A stretch of 64,000 nucleotides of DNA from positions 41,830-105,829 of the forward strand of contig MZNV01001799.1 of NCBI GenBank assembly GCA_002081555.1, given 5' to 3'. Shown one piece after another: positions 24,575 through 36,507 of this stretch. The DNA comes from Protostelium mycophagum. Its lineage: Eukaryota > Evosea > Variosea > Protosteliida > Protosteliaceae. A model generated the notes under the pieces. That model was given only the letters and a program-made list of their open reading frames with translations. It had not been told where the DNA came from and did no database searches. Numbering within the stretch: position 1 is the stretch's first letter; every line of letters begins with the position of its first letter. The translations under genes were made by a program, and so were the position numbers.

Positions 24575-24820
24575 ATGACCTGGGGACATCACCACCATCA
24601 TCACGGTTACACCACAAACACTGTCTATACCACCACAACTCCGGTGTATGGTGCCCCTCCTCCCGTTGTCTATACTCAACCGGTAGTATATCCTCCCGCA
24701 CCAGTCGTATACCAAACTGCCCCTGTTATGTATCCACCTGCTCCTGTCATGTATCCAGGAGCACCGGTTGTTTATACTACTCCTGGTGTCTATCCTCCTC
24801 CCTGCTACCCCGAATGGTAA
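24575..24820 (+). CDS. Small His6 and Pro/Tyr/Val-rich repeat protein
   Basis: 81 residues in one exon (MTWGHHHHHHGY then YPPAPVVY/MYPPAPVMY-type repeats, ending PPPCYPEW). The repeat unit is V-[VM]-Y-P-P-A-P or a close variant, with no acidic residues before the final Glu. No signal peptide. Such P/Y/A-rich proteins are often flexible coat or phase-separating proteins; the natural hexahistidine could bind metal. Function unknown. Confidence 0.65.
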   Translation: MTWGHHHHHHGYTTNTVYTTTTPVYGAPPPVVYTQPVVYPPAPVVYQTAPVMYPPAPVMYPGAPVVYTTPGVYPPPCYPEW

Positions 24821-25056
24821 TCCAAAGGATGCAAATAAAATGAAGATGTAACGACTTCCTTTTTATGAAGATCTTCATGAATATATAGAAGCATTGAAGA
24901 GTTGTCGGAGATTGAAAATCATTCATGTGATTCACAGAGCTGGGAATTTCCAGGTGCGGTTTGTCTACAAATGTTAGTGCTTAATCGGCTGCCAGAAGCA
25001 CCACAGTAGCCTCCGAGATTTTATAACGGTCACAACTACGAAGCGAAGCAACAACA

Positions 25057-25881
25057 ATGTCTTGGGATTCACCTTTCAGAAGCAGTATGGAGATGGAAGA
25101 AGAACATCTCATAGATGACATCCTCTCTTCCATCAGCGAGGTTAGCACACACTCGCCACTCCCGTCTCCTTCGTCATCTCTCGATTATTCAACCTATAGA
25201 AGACCCTTCGTACCTCAATTAGGATTTCTTCCAGGATCAGCTGGCAGTATGGGCAGCAACACGTCCACTGCGGTGATGTGCTGTCCGAACTGTGGTCATT
25301 CTCTTCAACTATCAGCCTCCACTACACCAACTTCTTCCACTCCTTCTACCACACCAAGGTTTTCGCCTCGTGATTTGTACCCAAACAACAATACTCAATC
25401 GATGATATCAGAGTCATTCAAAGCAGAAGACGACAGAAGAAAGAGAAAGGTTACCAATGACAACTTTGTGGTTTCCACTCCAAAATCGACTTTGCCTCCC
25501 ATCTTCGCCTCCTCTTCGCCCAAATTAGAGATGTCATTTGGCAGCCCAGAAGTTCCCACAGCACGTTCTAATGGCAAATTTGAGTGGACTCCAGACCTTC
25601 ACAGACTCTTCTTACGTGCTTACGAGAGGTGATTTGTCATATTCAATCGGCAACTTCTGAAACACGACAGGATCTCGACCATTACCAAGCCCACTGGACA
25701 GCTCGTCCTTGAAGAGATGAAGAAGTGTGGCGGTCCCGAGACCCTTACCCGCTCCACAGTCTCCTCTCACATCCAAAAGTTTGAGCAGAAGCTCAAGTCG
25801 AGAGGTAATTCCAAACGGGTGTCTCTAGAGGAAGAGATGGGCGAACAATATTTCGGAAGCCGATCACAAGGAGACACGTAG
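25057..25881 (+). CDS. GARP/Myb-like (SHAQKYF-type) DNA-binding protein
   Basis: Two exons joined by a 45-nt intron (25630-25671). The N-terminal about 155 residues are Ser/Pro-rich with a CPNCGHS mini-knuckle (CCPNCG) and a basic RRKRK patch. The single Myb-like domain begins KFEWTPDLHRLFLRAYER, continues GQLVLEEMKKCGGPETL and ends in recognition helix TRSTVSSHIQKFEQKLKSRG, which matches the T-x3-V-x-SH-x-QKF pattern of GARP/SHAQKYF proteins. Probable sequence-specific transcription factor. Stop at 25879. Confidence 0.85.
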
Positions 25882-26509
25882 AGGCATACTGTGCCTCATG
25901 TTTGTACAAGATATTCACCAAAAGGAGTACCACCAATAGAAGATGTATAATGAAGGATTTTTGTGAGATGGACAAACTTGCTCGTGTGTCTTAACCAGAA
26001 GTTAAAGCTTCGATGTTGCTATTTTTCAGGAATATGAGATTTTTGGCTCGTTGTAAAAGTGAGAAACGACACAGAACTGAGATATCGCACTTTCTACTTG
26101 ATCTGTGATCATCACACTTTTCAGGGCGGCAAGGTAGGCACCAACAACTAGATTCGATTCTATATTTTAGATGATGAACTCGAGGCATTTATCTGACGGG
26201 CAAGATGAGGGTTTCCTCATGGCGTTCTTTGACGATAAAACTCGCTACCAAATTTTCAACTGAAACCACATTATTATACCCAGATTACAATTATAAGGAC
26301 ATCTCTCTGATGGCTTTTAGGGAAGAGGATTCCGCCTGTCTGCATACAAATAAATGATGTTCTTTGAAAGACTTCTTCTTTCCTCTATTCCTGTTTGTGT
26401 TTCTGCTCTTTTCTTATGCGGAATACTTGTCGCTCTGATCTTGAAGTCTGATTTCTCAAATTGAAATGAGATTTGATCATTAATCATCACATCCGCAGAA
26501 AGCGAAGAC
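25882..26509. other. Intergenic region
   Basis: 630-bp AT-rich spacer upstream of GUF1. It holds a near match of the dispersed word (CTCGTTGTAAAAG, about 26050) and no supportable gene. Confidence 0.4.
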
Positions 26510-29500
26510 ATGAGCCTGCTCCGTCTGAACACTCTTTCACAAAAGAGTGTCTCCAAAGGGGTGTACAATACTGTGAGGATCACACCAAGAAGATCTCCCT
26601 CCTTATTGAGCTCATCAATCCCAAGACTATCATCACGATTTCCTCTTCCTATCTTCGATGTATGTTATTGTCTCTGTCATTTGTGGTAGAGCTCTGTATG
26701 CTCATCACAACACTACAGGCATTCAAATTCACCAGTCTCCTCTCAACACTCACACAAAAAGAATGTATATCTCGCAGTTACAGCACATCAACAGAGGAAA
26801 AGCAGGAACGTATGGAAACCTCTAAATTAGATTTGGGTCGTTTTCCACCAAGTCACGTTCGCAATTTCTCTGTCATCGCTCATATTGGTGAGAAGACATC
26901 AAAATCATCAGCCTCTAAAAAATCAAGATCATGGCAAGACGACACTGAGCAATCGATTGTTGGAAATGACAGGAACAATTAATACAGATGAAGATAAAGG
27001 TGCTCCCCTCGATGCCTTGCAGGTTTTGTCTGTACACGTGATCAGTAATATTTAATGATGAAAAGGTGGAGAAAGAGAGAGGAATTACAGTGAAGGCACA
27101 CAGCACATCCATGTTCTATAAATACGAAGGAGAGACCTACTTGATCAACCTCATCGATACACCGGTATGCAATGTCTTCATCTATGCTACGAAAACATGA
27201 GATGACGAAACATTCTAAACTGCACATCTTCTTTGGAGAAGGCTCTGCCACTGATCATCACCCACTTATTTTGTGCAACTCTGATAAAATAAATTTCTGT
27301 CAGAAATTATCCTTTGGAAATCCGACCGACTTCAAGCTGTCACGGTAACTCACGCAAACTCGACACGTTAAGAATAGAATTGCAGTGAACTGAGTTCACA
27401 GGACTTATTATTTACAATTATATCACCACATTGCATCACTCTTGTTTTATTCGATTGAAAATACCTTCAACATCTCACTACTGAAGGGTCACGTCGATTT
27501 CGGCTACGAAGTTTCCCGGTCTCTTTATGCGACCCAAGGAGGTGTGTACACCCCCAAATTTTCACTGAAATTTCCCAGCCATCTTGGTCGTGGACGCCAC
27601 GCAGGGAGTTCAAGCGCAGACTATGGCGAATTTTTTCCTGGCTTTTGATGCGGGACTTGCGATCATCCCCGTAATCAATAAGATTGACATGCCGTCCGCA
27701 CAGATCGCCGAAGTGCAAATGGAATTGAAGAAAAGTTTCGGAATAACAGAGGAGGAGACTGTACTGGCCTCGGGGAGGACGGGGGCGGGTGTCGACAAGA
27801 TACTTCCCGCCATAATTAAGAGTGTACCGCCGTGAGTTTTTTTGGCGGGAAAGTTGAAAAGGGGACTGATATGTGCAGACCTGTGGGAAACCCAAAAGCA
27901 CCCTTGAAGGTGTTGTTGTTTGACAGTTCATACGACAAATTCAGAGGAGTAGTGTGTCTAGTATCCGTTATAGACGGGGTGTTACGTAAAGGTAATTTTA
28001 TGGCGGGAAGATCCCAATTTAAATTTCAAACAGGACAGAGGATTGTTGCGGCCAGTACAAAGCAGTCATACGAGATCCAAGACGTTGGAATATTATATCC
28101 TACACAAATCAATACCGGCGCACTGTGAGTCACCTTCATTACCGTGACCACACGTTTATAACAACAACCACCTTTACGAAACCAAGACCACCTTTATTGA
28201 CCTGAAGAATCACGTTAACTGACTTGAAAAGATACACGGGGCAAGTGGGCTACGTTATTGCAGGAATGAAGAACGTGAGGGAGGCACAGGTGGGGGACAC
28301 ATTCTACGAACTTTCATCACCGGTAGAGGCACTACCGGGATTTAAGCCTTCCAAACCTATGGTAATCACTTTGAATTGTAGACGCACATTTTCATAACCT
28401 CACTTCTGTGACTTTTGTTTTGGCGCCAAAAACATTTTTGTGGGAATGTTTGTGAGTTGTAGAATGGAGTGTAGACTGATTGAATATGGTATTAATGAAC
28501 AAATAGGTATTTGCGGGGCTTTATCCCGTTGACAACGGTGATTTTGAGAAGTTGAAGGATGCCATGCAGAAGCTTACTCTCAATGATTCGAGTGTCACAG
28601 TAACAAAAGAATCAAGGTAATTTGAAGTCTATTGATGACGTGGTGATGACATGATGGTGACATGATTGCAGTGATGCATTGGGTATTGGGTTCAGATGTG
28701 GTGAGATTATTTATTCTCCATAGATATCTCATCCTTGTCCTTTTGTGTTTAATTTGTTTCTGATGTGAATCGTTATGCATTTGAGATGACGTCATCACAG
28801 GATTTCTGGGATTACTGCATATGGACGTGTTCACAGAGAGACTTCAACAAGAGTACGGACTGACAGTTATTGTGACAGCACCCACCGTGCCCTTCAAGAG
28901 TAAGACATCATTGCGATGAATGACCATCTACCATCGGCCAAAAGTGGTCATCGAAGACAAAACAAAACACTATTCTTAGCTTCTACCACAAGAAGCTGGC
29001 AAAATGTCGAAAATATTTTACGGCCGAGTTTTTAATTATAAACTTCACTGACGTGTCTCCAGTGATCGATGGAGAAGGTACCGAGACATATATAAACACA
29101 CCATCACAATTTCCCGATGGGGAGACACAAAACAAGAGGTTCGAGGAGCCGATGGTCATGGCAACCATTGTAGTGCCACGGGATCATTACAGCGCTTGTA
29201 TGTCACTCTGTGAGGTGACCAAAGAACTCCTCGATTTTTCGTGACTTTTTCATTGAAATTTCACAGAGAAGAAGAGGCAGCCAACAAGATGTGGTTGGAA
29301 TTGATACCAGAATGATGATGAAATACAAGTATGTCAATCTACAACTTCACCACTCACCCTACCAGGCTCCCCCTCAGCGAGATCAACACGAATTTCTTCG
29401 ATAGATTGAAACAATTGACCTCCGGATATGCGACATTGGACTATGAAGAATGCGGTTATGAACCTGTGAGTCTCTGTAAAGTCGACATTTTGATCAATGG

Positions 29501-29901
29501 AAATCCTGTCGACCCACTAGCACTGCTTGTACCTCGAGACAAAGCAGAAGAGATGGGCAGAGAGATTGTAGCCAAATTGAAAGAGCTGCTTGACAGGTGA
29601 GTGTTGTAGATAGATGCCGGGGGTGATTGGGGTTAAGGCAGTTATTTGCGATCGCCATACAAGCGGCGGTGGGCAGCAGAATCATTGCAAGAGAGAGTTT
29701 GCAAGCCTTAAGAAAAGATGTCACAGCCAAATGTGAGTTTTGATCAAAGCGTAAGATTGACACGATGAAGGTTACGGTGGAGATATCACCAGAAAGAGGA
29801 AGCTGCTGGAGAAACAAAAGGAAGGAAAGAAGAGGATGAAGATGATCGGAAACGTGGAAGTCAAGCAAGAGGCCTTCTTAGCCGTTTTATCGAGAGACTA
29901 A
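26510..29901 (+). CDS. GUF1: Mitochondrial EF4/LepA-type translation GTPase
   Basis: Mitochondrial elongation factor 4. ATG 26510 opens a basic, Ser-rich presequence ([20 protein letters not shown], then [11 protein letters not shown]), as expected for import. The GTPase domain follows: [19 protein letters not shown] (P-loop), [49 protein letters not shown] and NKID. Then the LepA-specific parts: [94 protein letters not shown] and the C-terminal [20 protein letters not shown]. About 18 introns, all solvable in frame. One intron (27165-27486) is 322 nt, roughly seven times the usual size. Confidence 0.95.
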
Positions 29902-30412
29902 AAGTTCTGTTTAGCAATTTTTAGCCTGTGTGGCGTTCCAATCCTCCACAGTGAGCTCGATCTTGATGTCCAGTAAAAGTCAATAAATCGTAAAATGCAG
30001 AGATAATACCATAATTGCGGTTCCTCTACATTTCTGTTGGTTCTAATCTTGCTCCCTGGCCAAGGCGCAGCAATCGGGTTTAGCCTGACGTTCATTCCAC
30101 GTCAGTTACCGTAAGGAATTGCAGTGCCTTGCTGCAGACAGTTCACAGGGTCATCACTCAATCACGATTCGTGGTCGCTTTGGATAGAGAAAAACAATCA
30201 AAAACTCTGCAGGTTTGAAGACTGACTATGACCTCCACCTTTTTTAGCTCTGAAGCCATCATTTGAGCTTCTAATGTTCAAAGTCATCAGAAATAAAATG
30301 AGACATTATGAATGATGTGCTCTGTGAGGGGTTTCATCCTTGCAATTGTAGTTGTATACATATTACGCATCGGAGATGGAATTTGGTGTGTTTTTCTATT
30401 GTAACTTCCTCC
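29902..30412. other. Intergenic region GUF1 / diacylglycerol kinase
   Basis: Tandem spacer of 510 bp with an AATAAA at about 30293. An in-frame ATG at 30308 could extend the next protein by 35 residues, but that stretch looks like leader/intron sequence. Confidence 0.4.
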
Positions 30413-32608
30413 ATGGACAAGCCAACAAGCGAAGAAGAGGCAGAGAGTATCGCTAAAGACGAGCATTTTGATCTCTCACCACCTGAACCGCTCTCGCCAA
30501 TCGACGAGAAAGGTGAGATAACTCATTCGGAACGTCGCTGTGGTTGATCATGTTCCAGAGGCGAAGCAGGAAGAGCACAATATCAGAAATGATCCGAAAT
30601 CAGTATCGAAGGAGCTATCTTTATTAGTCATCCCACCAGAAGCCGTCACACAAGAGGGAGACGTGTATAAGGTGCACCTATCAACGACACAATGTCGATG
30701 GTTCTGACGCTCACAATTAGGTGGACAGTGACAAAATACCAGAGGGAGTGACTCCATTATGCATTTTCATCAACAGAAAGAGTGGAGGACAACAAGGAAT
30801 CAAGTTGTTACAGCTCACTGGAAGTTTATTTCATCCATGTCAAGTTTGGGACCTGAGCGATGGTGGCCCAAAGAAAGGGTAATCACTCCGTTCCATCGAT
30901 CGGATCTCCGTGATATATCATTCAATCCATATTTATTAATCGATAGCCTGGAACTATTCCAGACTATACGAAATGCAAAGATCTTGGTGGCTGGGGGTGA
31001 TGGTACTGCCGGTTGGGTTCTTAGCGCCATTGACAATCTCAATATCACAGACGCCCCTCCACTTGCTATTTTACCCTTGGGCACAGGTACGAAGCAGATG
31101 ATTTTTGGTTAGTTGTAGATGACATGTTCAGGGAATGACCTCGCCAGAGCGACAGGATGGGGTCCAGGTCAGAAATTTCGATGACATTTTTTGGATAAAT
31201 TCGATGAAATTTTGCTGAAATTTCGCAGGTTACGATGGGAGAAAATTGGTCCCCATCCTCAAAAAATTGGAAACTGCTACATCTGTCAGACTTGACAGGC
31301 GAATAAATATTTCGTCTTGATAAAACTGACTGGTTGTAGATGGTCACTAAAAATAGCAGCAGCGAATGGGGAAGAATACGGTGAAATGAAAACGGTGAAT
31401 GTCATGAATAATTATTTTAGCGTAGGTAAGATATCTCATATGATGTCGTATCAAAAAGGAGGGTATTGTGGCGATGTCTCAAAATATTGATGAGACAATT
31501 TATTGTTGTAACAATTCTTGCATTTGTCAATCTACTTAAAGACACAAAGAGAATTTTTTCTGCAAAAACATATTTCTAACTGTGAAACTTGTTATGAAAA
31601 TATCAATATTTTTATTTGGATCTACAACGGTGTAAATATGGATTAGGTATTGATGCCTCTATCGCTTTGGAATTCCACCGAAGGCGCACGGAAAATCCAG
31701 AGAAATTCAACAGTCGTTTTTATAACAAATTCAGGTGCAGTCCCGAAAACTATTCGAAATCTCATTGAAAGTTAAAGTTACGCCACCATCGGTGGCCGTC
31801 ACATGTTTGACAGCCCCGAATTAGAGGGGGTCAAACTCGTTGTAGATGGGACAGAAATAGAAATTCCAAAAAAAAGTGAAGGAATTTGTGTGATCAATTT
31901 GAAAAGCTATATGGGTGGTGCAGATATGTGGGGAAACTCAAAAAGCAAGGTGAATTTTCGTCGAAATTTCAAATTCGTTTGAGTTTTGTGAGAGAATTCC
32001 ATGAATATTCGTTGAAAAATCTGGGAGTATTTTTGTATCTCTGAACTTTACAAGAGATTTCAAGTACCAAGTTATGATGACGGCTTGGTAGAAGTGATTT
32101 CTGTGACTGGCTCCTTCCATCTGGTAAAAGCCCCTTCTACAACGTTGTAGACGATGAAGCTCATGCGTAATAGGGAGCCATCAAGACGTTGCACGTCTCT
32201 GGGACGAGATTAGCACAAGGAAAAGTCGTTGAAATTCGACTGACAACTGGTGAATACCCCGTTCAGGTAATTTAATGAATTTGTTGACAAAAGAAGAGAT
32301 CACGGTAAAATCCTCGGTAGTTAGCGTGTTTGTTACCGTAACAACTATTCGAAATGTTTGTACAAAGATATTGATCTATATAGATTGATGGTGAACCCTG
32401 GAAACAAGGACCCTGCAAGATCCTCATTGACCAACTGAACACTGGAAATATCTTGATCAGAAATAAAATTAGACGATTTTATTGTTTTTATTCAACACGG
32501 GTCTCACCGTGGCGCACTTTCCCTTCTGTCAAAAATAAACGGAATGTGCCTACACTGACACAGACGATGGTTGCCACAAGTGCTCTGAAATCTGGTGGTA
32601 TTTGTTGA
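30413..32608 (+). CDS. Minimal diacylglycerol kinase (no C1 domain)
   Basis: Phosphorylates diacylglycerol to phosphatidic acid. Start ATG 30413, acidic N-terminus of about 85 residues with no C1 fingers or EF hands. The catalytic domain begins [20 protein letters not shown]. The ATP site is [19 protein letters not shown], followed by [20 protein letters not shown]. The accessory domain contains [34 protein letters not shown] and [15 protein letters not shown], and the end has [18 protein letters not shown]. About ten introns. The one at 31299-31339 uses a GC donor (AG|GCGAAT) with a TTGTAG acceptor, needed to rebuild LDRWSLK. The frame after ILI runs on to 32608 across a putative antisense gene, so the true C-terminus may be earlier. 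Confidence 0.9.
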
Positions 32609-32613
32609 GTCAT
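32488..32613 (-). CDS. Putative 41-residue single-span membrane microprotein
   Basis: ATG at 32613, stop TAA at 32488 embedded in AATAAA (GAATAAAAA), a neat stop/polyA overlap like that at the end of the monooxygenase gene. The peptide has one likely membrane span ([20 protein letters not shown]) and a charged tail. It overlaps the 3' end of the kinase frame in antisense. It could be a small mitochondrial or ER subunit, or chance. Confidence 0.35.
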   Translation of the reverse strand: MTQQIPPDFRALVATIVCVSVGTFRLFLTEGKVRHGETRVE

Positions 32614-32742
32614 CTTGGGGGACTTGGGCTGGGGACAAACGACGACCCAAAGAGGAATTTCAAGGCGGAACATTCCGGAAAAATGCGGAAAAACTGTCGT
32701 TTTGTAGGTGTCGTTTTAAATTTGTACTTCCAGCTGACAAAA

Positions 32743-35289
32743 ATGAGCAAGAAACCTTCTGTCATCGTTGTCGGAGCAGGGTTAGTTTCGACCTATTCTT
32801 TGTCATTCATTCGAGCCATCATATTAATGTTGACTTTTTTGAACAGATTATCTGGGTTATGTGCGGCCATCAAATTGAGAAGAGAGTTGGACATAGACTT
32901 TTTGACAATTTTTGAGGTGGAATCAGATATTGGCGGCACATGGCTGGTTAATACTTACCCCGGTTGTGCTTGTGATATTCCCTCACACCTGTATTCGTTC
33001 TCTTTCGAACCTCGCCCAGGTCTGCCCTCCATTTTGTCCTCCAAATATTGATACATGTAGATTGGACTTCGAAGTACTCTTCGCAGGGGGAGATCTTGGA
33101 TTATTTACGTTCTGTCGCGAAGAAGTATGATGTTCTGAAGAGCATCAGATTCAATACAGAGGTGCTTCACAAACATTCTTGTGAAGACATGTTTAGAAAT
33201 GCAGGTGCGCAGGATGACATGGAACAGCACAGAGTCTCATTGGGAAGTCGATGTTTCCCACAATAATTCCCCAGACCTGCAGCGCTTCACCGCCGACATT
33301 CTGTAAGTCCATTCAACTCGCTTCTTAACAACAGAAAAATTGTACATGCCCTGTGATCAACTCGTGACGTCATATAGGATCTCTGCGGCCGGTGCACTGC
33401 GTGTACCCAATATGCCAGGACTGTTCAAGTCTTTCAAAGGGGAGATGTTCCACACTGCTAGATGGAACTACAACTCTGACCTCAAAGGAAAGCGTGTGGC
33501 TGTGGTGGGAAGTGGTGCCAGGTGAGTCTCATCATAATTTTATATCTTTTCTGCCTCTTTGGAAATAGCTTTGGCTCTTTGGATCTTTTGGTGTTTGGCC
33601 GCCAGCAGAAATACACTCGGTCCAAATACATTTTGAAAGAATAATTTTTTTGGGGATTCTATTTGTGGCTCTGCGTTAAACATCTTCTTGGCGTCTGTAT
33701 TTTTATTGCACCATTTTGGTGGCGATAATCTGCGAAGATCGAAATGTACCGACATTTTTAGTGCAATACAAGTGGTCCCTTCTATTGCCCCAGAGGTACC
33801 CAAGATCTCCTCGAAATTTCCCGGAAATTCCCACTGAATTTCGCAGGTCTCTGAACTATTAGTGTACCAGAGGACACCATCCTGGATCGTTCCGAGAAAT
33901 AATCACCCTTATTCTGAATTGTTTAAGACGATCATGTCTTATGTACCCTTCTCCCAGAGGATCTACCGCGCTGCCATCTTCTTGACGGTGAGTGTGACAT
34001 CTCCGCGAAATTTCGCTGAGATTTCGCAGAAAGAGTTGACTTTTTTGACGTTCCAGCGCAACAGGTGGTTGTATGACAAGGCTGGACTCCTCGCGAAATG
34101 GGTAATTTTATCCATTTAATATTGTTTAAATATTCACATATTGAATTGTAGATAGGTCGCAGACTCCCACAGAGAAAAACTAGTGCCCGACCCAGATTTA
34201 CGCGAAAAACTAACCCCCAAGTACCAGATGGGATGCAAGAGGTGATCTTTCTACGAAGTTTCCGTGAATTTTCCCTTGACATTTTGACAGGACTTTGATT
34301 TCTGATGATTTCTACCCCGCCATGATGAGGGACAATGTCAAATTAATCACAGACAAAATTGTAGACGTAGAGAGTGACGGAATTGTAACAGAGGAAGGGA
34401 AACAGAAAGTCGACGTTGTAGTCCTCGCCACCGGTTTCGACGTGAGTTGGCGCGTTGTAGTGGGATGATATTCTGATGGAATTTCAGGTTACGGCCTTCA
34501 TGGCACCGGCACAGGTTCACGGACCAGTGAAAGAGTTCAAGCCTGACCCTTCTGACGTGAGTATCTTGTGATATGAAGCCAATATCTGTGAAAAAACTCT
34601 TTGTCTCTGTGCAAGTACTTGTAGTTTTGTGGCACGACTTCAATTTCTGTCAAACTACAACCATTATAATTGAGCCCATCTGGCATTCTGCATTAGAAAA
34701 CATTCATTTTATTTTATCTTTCTGATAGTTGTAGTTGAGGAGTTACCTTGGTATCACGATGAGTGGATTCCCCAACTTATTCATGTTGTTGGGACCCAAT
34801 ACCGGATTGGGTACATCTACTTCGTTGTAGATGAGAAGTTCTAAGAATATTCAGGTCACAACTCCGTCATCTTCATGATCGAGTGCCAGATGGATTACAT
34901 CATCCAAGCCGTTCGCACGATGATGGACAACAACATCGCCAGTTTAGAAGTCAAACCTGAGGTATGTCTTCAGACATCACCTCGCATGACACTGACAAAT
35001 ATCAGAGCGAGGAAGTGTTCAAGACAGACTTGCAGAAGAACATTAAGAACACGGTCTTCAGCACACAGTGCAGCAGTTGGTACGCTGACGCCAAGGGCGA
35101 GAATGTGAGCGAAATTTCACGAAAAATCCGATGAAATTTCGCCAAAAAACCATCAAAATGTCAATGAAATTTCATCGAAATTAACGAGAAAAGATCTACG
35201 CTCTTTGGGGAGGAAATTGTCTGAGCTATTGGAACGCCACCAGGAAATTCGACTTGGAACACTTCAACGCGAAATATGAAAATAAATAA
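32743..35289 (+). CDS. FAD/NADPH monooxygenase (Baeyer-Villiger/flavin-containing type)
   Basis: Start ATG 32743. FAD Rossmann motif VIVVGAGLSGLCAAIKL (first intron after GAG). Next ESDIGGTWLVNTYPGCACDI and PSHLYSFSFE, typical of BVMO-like enzymes. NADPH motif is KRVAVVGSGASAIQVVPSIA, then VYQRTPSWIVPR and VVLATGFDVTAFMAPA. The C-terminal part has LFMLLGPNTGLGHNSVIFMI and ends ALWGGNCLSYWN..KYENK. Stop 35287-35289 overlaps AATAAATAAA. About 14 introns. Many carry GAAATTTC words, and one (33522-33761, 240 nt) houses an antisense ORF. It oxygenates ketone or small lipophilic substrates in the cytosol; substrate unknown. Confidence 0.92.
33540..33755 (-). CDS. Putative nested gene, 71 residues, inside a monooxygenase intron
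   Basis: An antisense frame from ATG 33755 to TAA 33540 fills 216 of the 240 nt of a host intron that would otherwise be abnormally long. The product starts MSVHFDLRRLSPPKWCNK, has a hydrophobic/aromatic stretch (LFFQNVFGPSVFLLAA) and ends basic (KHQKIQRAKAISKEAEKI). That order, one short span with charged flanks, suggests a small organelle membrane subunit. No homology recognised. Confidence 0.4.
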   Translation of the reverse strand: MSVHFDLRRLSPPKWCNKNTDAKKMFNAEPQIESPKKLFFQNVFGPSVFLLAAKHQKIQRAKAISKEAEKI

Positions 35290-35450
35290 AGGCATGCCCC
35301 CATGTGCCAACAGTTGTAGAGTGTCTTTGATCCCAAAGAATGTCATTATGATGGTCTCATGATGGCTTTTGTCTTTTGTAAGTTGTAATTGGACTTTTCT
35401 CGGAGTTTGACCGGCGAATTCAAACCCAAAGCCGCACGACCACGATCACG

Positions 35451-36295
35451 ATGATCTCTCTCCTTTTCGTCAGTTGGATCCTGTTCTGCTTTATAGCTGC
35501 ACAGATCTTTCTCAAGTTAGTTCTCGAGGGCTTCTCATTTTCTGGAAAGAACTTCAAATTCGATCCTCAAGAGCTGCACAAGATCGTCAAAAAGAACATC
35601 GCCGTATATAAGACCAGAGATCAGATCTTAGATGGCATCCAGGCAGACTTGTACGCAGCTTATCCTGAGCACATTTGGAAGAGAAGACACTGGACCTGGT
35701 TCTGTGGAGGAGGTTGGGTGGGTAGAGATCAAGATCAAGATGTTTGCTGACTCGTGAGTAGTTAGGGAGTATGACGTTCCTTCATGCCAGTTTGTCAGAG
35801 TACATCATCCTGTTGGGCTCACCTACACCCACTTCAGGTACCTCTTTATTGAGAGGATCATCTCGTGACGTGCTTGACAGGTCATTCTGGACGTTACCCT
35901 CTAGAAGTCTATGATTACGTCGTGGATGGTGAATATTCCAATCAACCTGAAGGTGACATTCAAGTTAGTCACGTGAGAGCTGGAGAAGTAAGTCTTTATT
36001 TTCATTTTCATCACTTGGTTGATTTTGTTGATCAAATCGTAGTCATCCCATTTGCCCACGATGAAATCTCGCACTTTTTGCATCAAAGACGAGTGTTGGA
36101 TGTTACAATATGGAAGAGGTAACCGGCTGTGTGCCCTTATACAACTCAACCCAAACAGGTTTTCTGCCACTGGCTCTGCCATTCCAAATGATCTCCACCT
36201 TCACGACGACATTAGACTTCTTTGGCATGCTTCGCACACAGTTTATCTACGGTCACTATCTTCTTTTCGAGCTCTTCTGCAACAGAAAAATATAA
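35451..36295 (+). CDS. Sterol C8-isomerase / sigma-1 receptor family (ERG2-like), with a frame break
   Basis: ATG 35451. N-terminal membrane span (MISLLFVSWILFCFIAAQIF), then FDPQELHKIVKKNIAVYKTR. Conserved blocks are W-FCGGGWVG (compare GGWMG), SLSEYIILLGSP, SGHSGRYPLEVYDYV and WMLQYGRGFLPLALPF followed by TTLDFFGMLRTQF. These match ERG2/sigma-1 in order and spacing. It resides in the ER membrane and shifts the sterol double bond or binds sterol-like ligands. Between GGWVG (about 35712) and MFADSLSEY the frame shifts; either a 13-nt GT..AG removal (35714-35726) or an indel would restore it. Four ordinary introns otherwise. Confidence 0.85.
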
Positions 36296-36507
36296 ATTAA
36301 ATTGACATTTATCTTGTATAGAAGATGACCGAAAAGAGGTCTGAAGAATATGAATATCGTGCGATTTTCTTCGAAATATTATTGGCTGAAATATCTACAA
36401 TTTTGTACCAATTTTGGATTTTTACAAGTTTGCACCAGAGATGATGCAGAAAAGAAAGTTGGCCTTCGACCACCATTTTGTATTTTGATCCAATGATGTC
36501 TATATCG

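Noticed and set aside
24484-24843. 119-codon plus frame rich in Cys/Ser
   Set aside because: Shadow of the His/Pro/Tyr-rich gene in another frame.
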